From: Halovenus sp037080055
GTDB taxonomy: Archaea > Halobacteriota > Halobacteria > Halobacteriales > Haloarculaceae
Direction of reading: 5' to 3'
NCBI RefSeq assembly: GCF_037080055.1
Contig: NZ_JBAOJI010000002.1
Span: 506,903 to 570,902 of the forward strand
Length of the DNA stretch: 64,000 nt
In this document: positions 35,872 to 43,334 of the stretch, one piece after another
How positions within the stretch are numbered: the stretch's first letter is position 1
Layout: each line of letters begins with the position of its first letter
Position numbers and translations under genes: made by a program
The notes under the pieces: generated by a model
The model's input: only the letters and a program-made list of their open reading frames with translations
What the model was told of the DNA's origin: nothing
Databases searched by the model: none

Positions 35872-37086
35872 CTAGCTCGGGAGATCATCTAACGGGAAAT
35901 CTTCTGGAATCGCCACAATTTCTTCACTCTCATGGTTGTACACCCACGCTTCATCTTTCGTTATACGACTATCTTCCCACTTAGATAATTCTAATTCTAC
36001 GTACCTGATATAGCCTGTTTCTGGCTCAGTGTATACTCGAATTGGCCCCCGGTTGTCAAATGGCATTGCTCCTGCCAAGATCTGGTACTCATAAAGTGGA
36101 TCCCCATCCTTGGGGTCCGTAACCTCACCAAGATATATTCTCTTCTCAACACCACCGATCCCATGTCTTATGACGTACGTACTCGTTGTTTCGTTCGACT
36201 CGAAGTGACCTACATACTCTACCCACTCGCCCTGTCCAAAAGTGGTGTATGACTTGTTATTCCGAGCCAAATAGAGATTCTTATATCGCTCTTGGGCCGC
36301 CGGGTCATCCCAACTTGAAAATGCATTTCCTTCGGAGTCAATTGCTTGATATCCATCCTCAAGAACACTCCCGTCTTCATACGCTACTGTCCAATTTGAC
36401 TCATAAGAGTATGCCCCCTCGAATTCGTGGCCGACTTCGATTTCTCGCTGAACCGTCTCGTTGGGCCCAGGCGTCACGGACAGTGTCTCTGGAGGTGCTC
36501 GCTCAGATTCGACACTCAGTTCGTAGGTGTGGCCGGGCGGTAGCTCCTCGAAAGTAAATTCGCTCCCGTTCTCGAAATCGTGGAGTTCGACGAACCGCCC
36601 CGACGAACGATTGTACAACCCAACGGCACCCTTCTCTGCCGGCCCGAGATCGCTCACGTTCACTGACCCACTGATCGTCGCGTACTGCGGGCCGGGTTGT
36701 TTAGTGTCGTTCGCTGCACCGCCGTTGGAGTCATCCTCGCTACCCGAATCTTCGGTTCCGTTCTCGTCGGAACCGTCATCGACTGGCCGAGGATCCTGAT
36801 CCGGCGCAGGGTCGGTACCATTCACTTCTCCGTCGTCGGTGCCATCGTCGAGTACGCCACCGCCGACGACGAGAAATACGGCCGCACCAACCACCACGAG
36901 ACCGACCACGATGAGTGCGTACAGGCCGACACCGCCGCGGTCGTCTTTCTGCACTCGTCCAGCGTCGCTCACTGGATAGCAACGCCGGGACACACTGCCG
37001 AAGAAACCGAACAGGGCCGCGATGTACTGCACAGCCAATACACCAACCGAAGTAGTACAATCAGCAAGCAGAGAGTTCTTCGTCAT
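35872..37086 (-). CDS. Membrane-anchored extracellular protein
   Basis: This 404-residue frame runs from ATG 37086. A GTG at 36972 gives 366 residues and a more typical start (SDAGRVQKDDRGGVGLYALI). A single helix (LYALIVVGLVVVGAAVFLVV) is followed by an acidic Asp/Glu/Ser spacer rich in N-x-S/T sites. Then comes a carboxypeptidase-regulatory-like domain (YATISGSVNVSDLGPAEKGA … LPPGHTYELSV) and a C-terminal β-rich domain. It looks like a surface-exposed lipoprotein- or pilin-like anchor protein of unknown role, convergent with the PKD protein. Confidence 0.7.
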   Translation of the reverse strand: MTKNSLLADCTTSVGVLAVQYIAALFGFFGSVSRRCYPVSDAGRVQKDDRGGVGLYALIVVGLVVVGAAVFLVVGGGVLDDGTDDGEVNGTDPAPDQDPRPVDDGSDENGTEDSGSEDDSNGGAANDTKQPGPQYATISGSVNVSDLGPAEKGAVGLYNRSSGRFVELHDFENGSEFTFEELPPGHTYELSVESERAPPETLSVTPGPNETVQREIEVGHEFEGAYSYESNWTVAYEDGSVLEDGYQAIDSEGNAFSSWDDPAAQERYKNLYLARNNKSYTTFGQGEWVEYVGHFESNETTSTYVIRHGIGGVEKRIYLGEVTDPKDGDPLYEYQILAGAMPFDNRGPIRVYTEPETGYIRYVELELSKWEDSRITKDEAWVYNHESEEIVAIPEDFPLDDLPS

Positions 37087-37255
37087 TAAGTCAAACGAGT
37101 ATCATTATAGCTGACGTATAAGTGTTCCTAACCTACTGTTTCGCATCACCTCGTTCAGTTGTATCGATCTGGGCGTTCTAGACAGCGCCGTGTTACTTCC
37201 CTCGAACCGATTTCATGTGAGAAGTCTTTTGATCTCGATACTCGACTACTCACGT

Positions 37256-38176
37256 ATGGAAAACGAGCGCGTCCTCGTGACTGGCGGCGCAGGATTCATT
37301 GGCTCGAACCTCGCGAACACGCTCGCTGCCGACAACGACGTGATCGTCGTCGACGATCAGTATCTTGGCACACCGGAGAACCTCGACGACGCTGTCGAGT
37401 TCCACGATCGATCCGTCGTCGAAGAGAACCTCCCCACTGACGTTGATACTGTCTTCCACCTCGCAGCACTCTCCTCGTACGCGATGCACGAGGAAAACCC
37501 ACAGCGCGGTGCGCGCATCAATGTCGAGGGCTTCGCCAACGTCGTCGAGCAGGCCCGACAGGATGGCTGTGAGACCGTCGTCTACGCCTCGACCTCTTCG
37601 ATCTACGGCAGCCAGACGACCCCCTCACCGGAGGATATGGACGTCCACGTCAACACGGGCTACGAGGCCTCGAAGATGGCCCGCGAAAAGTACGCCGAGT
37701 ACTTCTCGAATCACTACGACATGTCGATGGCCGGTCTACGCTTTTTCTCGGTCTATCAGGGCTACGGCGGCGCAGAGGAGCACAAAGGCGAATACGCAAA
37801 CGTCATCGCCCAGTTCGCCGACGATATCGCCAACGGCGAGGCTCCGGTCCTGTACGGCGACGGCGAGCAGACGCGGGATTTCACCCACGTCAGCGATATC
37901 GTCCGTGGCACAGTGCTGGCGGCTGAACACGAACTCGACGGCGTCTACAACCTCGGCACCGGCGACCGCTACTCGTTCAATACGGTCGTCGAGATGCTCA
38001 ACGACGAACTCGGGACGGACATCGATCCGGAGTACGTCGAGAACCCCATCCCCGAAGATGTCTACGTCCACGACACCTGCGCCGACGCCTCGAAGATGCG
38101 CGAGGCCACGGGCTGGGAACCCGAGATTAGCTTCGAGGAAGGAATCGAGCGAGTCTGCTCAGTCTATCAGGAATAG
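37256..38176 (+). CDS. NAD-dependent nucleotide-sugar epimerase
   Basis: This 306-residue extended SDR starts MENERVLVTGGAGFIGSNLA, with active-site YASTSSIYG and YEASK, and GDGEQTRDFTHVSDIV. An in-frame upstream start at 37190 adds non-coding-like residues; a TATA-like CTTTTGATC ~27 nt before 37256 supports the ATG. It is GC-rich like the core genome, in contrast to the AT-rich epimerase at 29042, so it may be the resident copy. Likely UDP-glucose 4-epimerase or a related activity in S-layer glycosylation. Confidence 0.88.
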   Translation: MENERVLVTGGAGFIGSNLANTLAADNDVIVVDDQYLGTPENLDDAVEFHDRSVVEENLPTDVDTVFHLAALSSYAMHEENPQRGARINVEGFANVVEQARQDGCETVVYASTSSIYGSQTTPSPEDMDVHVNTGYEASKMAREKYAEYFSNHYDMSMAGLRFFSVYQGYGGAEEHKGEYANVIAQFADDIANGEAPVLYGDGEQTRDFTHVSDIVRGTVLAAEHELDGVYNLGTGDRYSFNTVVEMLNDELGTDIDPEYVENPIPEDVYVHDTCADASKMREATGWEPEISFEEGIERVCSVYQE

Positions 38177-38282
38177 TATAAGTTGAGGATTTGCTCGTGT
38201 TCTCAGAACGTTGAGCGGCTGTTTCTTCGCAATTAGTTCACCGATAGACATATCTCATTGGCCTGCGTACCAATAGCTGTGG

Positions 38283-38621
38283 ATGGGTTCGCTGAGTGAT
38301 GACGATCTTGACAGCATACAAGAAGCGAGAAAGTACTCAGACGGGACTGTCGTCCGGGTGTTCTGCATGCGGACGGACAGCGATGCGTACCCGTCTGGGT
38401 GGGCGTACAAACTCCACTACGGCGCGACGGAGCCAGATCCTCCTCGAACGCTGGACGATGGGACGATCCGGAGGTACGACAACTCCCACGAAGATACAAA
38501 AGGACATGAACTACACGTCGCACCTGATCCCGTACCTGAAATCATCGAATTCCCCGGAATGGTGGAACTCTGGACTCGATTTTGGACCGAGATCCCAAAG
38601 ACCGCCTTCGAGGTCGAGTGA
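38283..38621 (+). CDS. TumE-family (DUF6516) toxin
   Basis: This 112-residue protein matches the TumE/DUF6516 pattern: MGSLSDDDLDSIQEARKYSD, then WAYKLHYGATEPDPPRTLDD, GTIRRYDNSHEDTKGHELHV, and EFPGMVELWTRFWTEI. In known pairs the TumE protein is a toxin inhibited by the HVO_A0114-like protein encoded next door. A TATA-like ACATATCTC lies ~27 nt upstream of the ATG. Confidence 0.8.
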   Translation: MGSLSDDDLDSIQEARKYSDGTVVRVFCMRTDSDAYPSGWAYKLHYGATEPDPPRTLDDGTIRRYDNSHEDTKGHELHVAPDPVPEIIEFPGMVELWTRFWTEIPKTAFEVE

Positions 38622-38645
38622 AGCGACGACACCACGGTGATACAC

Positions 38646-39095
38646 ATGAATGATACCACGCCGCCGCTACATCCGATGGAGCGCGAACAACTCCGGACCG
38701 AATCAACCCTCGTCGTGACAGTACTGTCATCCAGCGAATTTCACGACGACGTTACCGACAACATCGAGACACTCGAAGGAGGTGCTGCGACCGAGTCTCC
38801 GCCGAGACTCTCGTTTACGAGCTACGACGATCTCATGGACACGCTGACGCCACGGGTCTTGGATCTCATCGAGGCGATCCGCAAAGAAGAACCGTCGAGT
38901 ATCAACGAAACTGCCCGGGTTGTCGGCCGTGACGTAAAGAACGTCCACGAGGAACTCAGTCAGCTCGCACAGTTGGGTATCATCTTCTTCGAGGAGGATG
39001 GGCAGAGTAAGCGTCCGGTGGTCTGGTTCGACGAACTCGTAATCAATCTCCCGTTCGACCCACAAACAGACGAGTCGGCAGCGACAGCGCCGTAA
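38646..39095 (+). CDS. HVO_A0114-family (TumA-like) DNA-binding antitoxin
   Basis: This 149-residue protein from ATG 38646 has a marR/HTH-type core (RVLDLIEAIRKEEPSSINET, VVGRDVKNVHEELSQLAQLG) and a conserved end (WFDELVINLPFD). It starts 24 nt after the toxin gene. By family it binds DNA and neutralises TumE. Confidence 0.82.
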   Translation: MNDTTPPLHPMEREQLRTESTLVVTVLSSSEFHDDVTDNIETLEGGAATESPPRLSFTSYDDLMDTLTPRVLDLIEAIRKEEPSSINETARVVGRDVKNVHEELSQLAQLGIIFFEEDGQSKRPVVWFDELVINLPFDPQTDESAATAP

Positions 39096-39119
39096 ACGCG
39101 ACAGAATCGTCCGTAAAAC

Positions 39120-39614
39120 TCAGTCCGAAATAACTCTCCGATCCAGAAGAAACACGACCAGCCCGAACACGACGGCGATGCCGAGCACCCACCGATCTGA
39201 GGAGACGTACAAGCCCGGCGTCGGCGGCCGCCACCACGACAGCGGATACAGGGGTGTGCTTCCCGCCCCGTCGGCCCACCCTTTGACGCCGTCGACGAGG
39301 AGGTGTGAGATTCCCCCGGCAAACAGCAGTCCGAATCCGCGAACTCGTTCCTCTCGGGAGGCAAACAGCACGGCCCCCGCCGTTGCGAGCAGCACGACGC
39401 CGCCCAGGGTCGATAATCCGCCCCAGTCGAACGGTACGCCGAGCATCTGTGACACCGTGTAATCATCGATGAGCAGATCCAGCCGGTTCAAATCGGGAAA
39501 TAGCGAGCCGACGGCTCCCACTGCTACCCACTTGCGGTCGAGCCAGTCGACAGCCCACCCCACAATCGTGAATAATCCGAAGGCGAACAGGACGTGCGAG
39601 AGCAACTCAGCCAT
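39120..39614 (-). CDS. Membrane-bound metal-dependent hydrolase (YdjM/DUF457 type)
   Basis: From ATG 39614 it encodes 164 residues; the longer frame from 39860 is out of character. Four to five membrane helices carry the His/Asp signature residues: LSHVLFAFGLF, GSLFPDLNRLDLL and GGISHLLVDGVKGWADG. The substrate is unknown. Its start overlaps the end of the upstream OB-fold gene by 8 nt, so the pair is an operon. Confidence 0.75.
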   Translation of the reverse strand: MAELLSHVLFAFGLFTIVGWAVDWLDRKWVAVGAVGSLFPDLNRLDLLIDDYTVSQMLGVPFDWGGLSTLGGVVLLATAGAVLFASREERVRGFGLLFAGGISHLLVDGVKGWADGAGSTPLYPLSWWRPPTPGLYVSSDRWVLGIAVVFGLVVFLLDRRVISD

Positions 39615-40137
39615 CGTGATCCCCCTCCGTACTGGTAGCCTCCCGCTCAGTCTTGGGCAAGTCACGTGAGACGAACCGCAACGCCCGCCAGTCAATTCTC
39701 CAGTATCGCAGGAATAACCCCGCTGCGAGCAGCCCGCCGAGCAGTGATGTCGCGAGTTTGTACTGGCTGTCGCCGGGCGTTTCGTTGACGACGACGACAG
39801 ACTCGGCCCGTTGTCTCGTTCCCTGTTCGGAGAGGCGTCCGTAGACCTGCACCACGCCACCGACTTCTACAGCAGTGTCTGTCCCCTGAACAGTCACCGT
39901 CCGAACGACGGTTTCGCTGTCGTCTTCGACAATCATCACGAACCCGTCAGTAGTCTGTTCCTCCACCTCGCCGAACAACAGGACGCGCTCGCCGTCCCAG
40001 CCGTCAGGGTCTTCCCCCAACTGATCCCCGGTCGGATGCGGCCAGTTCTGGTCGTACGACGCACCGAAGTGAATGCACAGTCCCAGCGTGAGGAATGCAA
40101 AGATTCCGATGAAAACGATCCGGTAGCGTCTCTCCAT
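39607..40137 (-). CDS. Membrane protein with an OB-fold-like extracellular domain
   Basis: This 176-residue protein has an N-terminal helix (YRIVFIGIFAFLTLGLCIHF) and a second near residues 131-148 (YKLATSLLGGLLAAGLFLRY). Between them is a β-rich domain (ERVLLFGEVEEQTTDGFVMI, …VVQVYGRLSEQG) typical of an OB fold. No catalytic residue is evident. It is co-transcribed with the metal-dependent hydrolase. Confidence 0.65.
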   Translation of the reverse strand: MERRYRIVFIGIFAFLTLGLCIHFGASYDQNWPHPTGDQLGEDPDGWDGERVLLFGEVEEQTTDGFVMIVEDDSETVVRTVTVQGTDTAVEVGGVVQVYGRLSEQGTRQRAESVVVVNETPGDSQYKLATSLLGGLLAAGLFLRYWRIDWRALRFVSRDLPKTEREATSTEGDHDG

Positions 40138-40245
40138 TCGTTTGTCTGCTCAATTCCGAGCGACTAATCGATTATGCTTGCCCGTTCGCAAGTTAACAAT
40201 TCGTTATAACAGGATTTTTGAAAACACCCAGACAACTGTGGAGCA

Positions 40246-41706
40246 ATGAGTGGATTAGGCGAAGACGAAGAGATGACGCTCCTCGACGACGAGGGCCGGC
40301 TGTTCGGACTGGTCAATATCGTCGATCTGCTAGTCATCCTGCTCGTTCTCGCGGTTATTGTCGCAGGTGCGGCATTGCTGCTCTCGGGATCATCGGACGA
40401 TACTGAGACTACAATGGAGACGCGTCACGTAACGATGGATCTCGGAACACAGCCAGATTTCATCGCTGAACAGATCACTGCTGGAGACACGTTCGAACCA
40501 CGGGGAAGCGATGAGCCGGCGACGATCACCGACGTCTATCGATACGACAACGGCGGAGGGACGAATGTCATCGTCCGTGCCACCATACGCGGGACCGTTT
40601 CTGCCTCGGAAAGTACGTCTGCTGACTCGTTCCAACTCGGTAATACTGAACTCCGTGTCGGACAGAGTGTTCCGCTCCAGACTGCGGAGTACAGCGTCAA
40701 GGGCAAACTCACACAGATCCAGCGCTCGGGCGAGGAACTGCCGACCCAGCAGACCGAGTTCACGATGGAGGCGACCGTCCCCGCCGGTACTGCCGACGAA
40801 GTGAGCATCGGCGACCAGTACCAGATCGCTGGAGAAACAGTCGCAGAGATCACCGCGCTCCAGCAGTTCCCGAATATGAACCGCAGTGCAAGGACGCTCC
40901 TCGTCGGCGTCTCAGCACAGACGATCGACCGTGGCGGGGTTCAGTTCAGCGGCTCATCGCTTCAGGTCGGAGAGACCGTTCTGTTCCGCAACAACAGTTA
41001 CCAGCTGACCGGTAACGTCGCCAATCGCGAAACGAGTACGATCGAAACCACGGAACGGCCGTTCCTGCTCGAAACGACCGTGCCAACGAACATCGTGGGC
41101 GATATCGATACTGGTGATCAGTACCGACTCGGCGGTGAGACGCTGGTCCGTATCGAATCGACGACGATCTATGCGACGGACGAACCCGACCAGCGACGGG
41201 TGCTTCTCGGTGTCTCCGCAGTAACGCGGGACCGAGACGGAACAGTCCTGTTCGGCAATCAAGAACTGCGCCTCGGGCAATCGATCCCGATCCAAACAGC
41301 CGAATACGATCTCTCCGGAGAGATTATCCGCCGCGGCACGCTCGAACAGGCCGGTGAACCGGAGGCGATCACTGCAACGCTCACACTCAGAGACGTCCGC
41401 CCAGAGCTGTCATCTGCGATTACGGTTGGACAGACCGAACAGATCGGCGACGAAACCACCCTCGAAATCGTCTCGAAAACGACAGAGCCGACCGAAGTCC
41501 TCGTCGAAACCCAGGACGGAAACCTCTACCTCCGTGATCACCCACGGAATCTCGATGTCGAACTCGACACGGAACTGCGGGTTCAACGGCTCGACGATGG
41601 CTCAATCCAGTTCCGCGGCGAACCGCTCCACACCGGCGATACGATCCCGATCGAACTCGGACAACTCCGGGTCACTGTCGAAGTCTCCGAACTTGACACG
41701 AGATAA
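40246..41706 (+). CDS. DUF4330-family membrane protein with four tandem repeats
   Basis: This 486-residue protein has one N-terminal helix (LVNIVDLLVILLVLAVIVAG) followed by four ~100-residue β-rich DUF4330-like units. Each has a TG/AGDxxxxRG-type start (ITAGDTFEPRGSDEPATITD, VSIGDQYQIAGETVAEITAL, IDTGDQYRLGGETLVRIEST, ITVGQTEQIGDETTLEIVSK) and a LRVGQSVPL-type end. Usual DUF4330 proteins have one or two units. It is likely an extracellular envelope protein of unknown function. It shares a base with the next gene (TAATG). Confidence 0.8.
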   Translation: MSGLGEDEEMTLLDDEGRLFGLVNIVDLLVILLVLAVIVAGAALLLSGSSDDTETTMETRHVTMDLGTQPDFIAEQITAGDTFEPRGSDEPATITDVYRYDNGGGTNVIVRATIRGTVSASESTSADSFQLGNTELRVGQSVPLQTAEYSVKGKLTQIQRSGEELPTQQTEFTMEATVPAGTADEVSIGDQYQIAGETVAEITALQQFPNMNRSARTLLVGVSAQTIDRGGVQFSGSSLQVGETVLFRNNSYQLTGNVANRETSTIETTERPFLLETTVPTNIVGDIDTGDQYRLGGETLVRIESTTIYATDEPDQRRVLLGVSAVTRDRDGTVLFGNQELRLGQSIPIQTAEYDLSGEIIRRGTLEQAGEPEAITATLTLRDVRPELSSAITVGQTEQIGDETTLEIVSKTTEPTEVLVETQDGNLYLRDHPRNLDVELDTELRVQRLDDGSIQFRGEPLHTGDTIPIELGQLRVTVEVSELDTR

Positions 41707-42434
41707 TGCGTAACATCCTCCGCGGCTCGACTGCCGTCAGCCTCGTCCGCCAGTCACAGACTGCGAGACTGTACGCTCGTCTCCGGGAGGTGGTGTCTCG
41801 CCGTCTGGAGAGTCCGGACTCTGCTGACTCCACAGAACCGGAAGCAGCCGCATCTGCCCGTGCCGCCGAAACGACTCGTGAGGGAGGGACGGCTGGAGAC
41901 TCTTCTTCGCTGGTTGCTGGCTCGGTTCTGTTCGCCTTCGTCGGGCTCCTCGGAACGTGGATCGAAGCGTCGTGGCTCTACCGCTGGCTGACTGCGGAGC
42001 CAGATCCGGACGTGATCGTGATCGATCTCCGAGAAACGTGGACTGTCGGGCCAGTTCTGGCAGTGATCGACTGGTTCGTTACCCGGTTGGCGACAATCGG
42101 CGAGCACGCTTCGTCCGTCAGGCTAGCAGGCCAGGGCTCCCGTCTTCTCGCTGACCGGCCAGTCCAAGTGGCAAGCGCACTCCTCGGAGGTCTCGCCCTC
42201 GTGCTGGGCGGGCGAATCGCACTCAGCCCAACCACGTCAGCTCAGCTCGTCGTCTTCACTGCCCTGCTTGCAATCTGCGCCCTCGTCGGGAGTCGAAACA
42301 GCCAGTCGTGGGCGGAACTCCGACAGACACGGCTCGTCAGACTGCTCGTTGCAGCCTTCGAGCCGCCCGAACCGCCGGACAGGCAGAGTAAATCCGAGGA
42401 TGCCAACAGTGAGTCGGCTGACGACGAGCCCTGA
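41706..42434 (+). CDS. Membrane protein linked to the DUF4330 gene
   Basis: This 242-residue protein has a basic, amphipathic N-terminus (VRQSQTARLYARLREVVSRR), an acidic linker, then hydrophobic segments near 69-87, 155-170 and 178-195. No family is recognised. The 1-nt overlap points to joint expression with the DUF4330 protein. It might anchor or assemble it. Confidence 0.7.
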   Translation: MRNILRGSTAVSLVRQSQTARLYARLREVVSRRLESPDSADSTEPEAAASARAAETTREGGTAGDSSSLVAGSVLFAFVGLLGTWIEASWLYRWLTAEPDPDVIVIDLRETWTVGPVLAVIDWFVTRLATIGEHASSVRLAGQGSRLLADRPVQVASALLGGLALVLGGRIALSPTTSAQLVVFTALLAICALVGSRNSQSWAELRQTRLVRLLVAAFEPPEPPDRQSKSEDANSESADDEP

Positions 42435-42488
42435 ATAGCACCGCTGAAGTGCAACTCGTTTAAGTAACCTCGAATCAGACGGATAGCT

Positions 42489-43325
42489 GTGACTGAGACG
42501 GACCTCGTCGTCGCGGTGCTGGCCGGTATCGTCCAGGGCATCGTCGAGTGGTTGCCCGTATCGAGTCAGGGGAATCTCTCGCTGTTTCTCTCCATCGCTG
42601 GCACTGATCCCGCCGTTGCGCTGCAATTAGCACTGTTTCTGCAACTCGGGACGACCGTCTCCGCCGCGACGTACTACCGCGAGGACATCGCGCTCGCCAC
42701 CCGATCGCTGCCCGGCTGGCGACCACAGCGGGCCTACGCCGAGGAGAATGCACTCGTCTCCTACATCGTCGTCGCCTGTCTGTTGACTGGAATCGTCGGG
42801 ATTCCACTCTATATCTTCGCCGTTGACTTGGCCGGCCAACTTACCGGCGGCGTGTTCATCGCGGCTATCGGCGTTCTGTTGATCCTCACCGGCGTCGTCC
42901 AGATTGCCTCGGAATCGGTCTCGATGGGCGGGCGAGAGACGCCGACGCTGCTCGATTCGGTTCTCGTCGGCGCGGTGCAGGGACTGGCGATTCTCCCCGG
43001 TATCTCCCGCTCGGGGATGACTTCCAGTGCGCTACTCTTCCGGAGCTACGACCCGCCGGCGGCCTTTCGGCTGTCTTTCCTACTTTCGATTCCTGCGAGT
43101 ATCGGTGCCGCGGCGCTGACCGTCACCAGTTCGGGCGGCCTGCCAGGTATCAGCCCGACGGCCGCACTCGTTGCACTCTCTGTCAGCGCCGTCGTCGGCT
43201 ACCTGACTATCGATCTGCTCATGCGAGTCGTCGAGCGGATTCCCTTCTGGTTCGTCTGTTTCGGTCTCGGTGGACTCGCCGTCGTCGGCGGCGGCCTCGT
43301 CTCAGTTTTCGTTCAGCCAGCGTGA
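42489..43325 (+). CDS. uppP: UppP-like undecaprenyl/polyprenyl-diphosphate phosphatase
   Basis: This 278-residue multispanning protein starts at GTG 42489; a TTTAAG box 27 nt upstream supports it. Family motifs are GIVQGIVEWLPVSSQGNLSL near residue 13 (the E-x-LPVSS active site) and GLAILPGISRSGMTSSALLF near 164. UppP recycles the lipid carrier; in archaea it would act on dolichyl-type diphosphates. The role fits the glycan genes to the left, but the gene is in core-type GC-rich sequence. Confidence 0.9.
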   Translation: MTETDLVVAVLAGIVQGIVEWLPVSSQGNLSLFLSIAGTDPAVALQLALFLQLGTTVSAATYYREDIALATRSLPGWRPQRAYAEENALVSYIVVACLLTGIVGIPLYIFAVDLAGQLTGGVFIAAIGVLLILTGVVQIASESVSMGGRETPTLLDSVLVGAVQGLAILPGISRSGMTSSALLFRSYDPPAAFRLSFLLSIPASIGAAALTVTSSGGLPGISPTAALVALSVSAVVGYLTIDLLMRVVERIPFWFVCFGLGGLAVVGGGLVSVFVQPA

Positions 43326-43334
43326 CTCCTCCGC

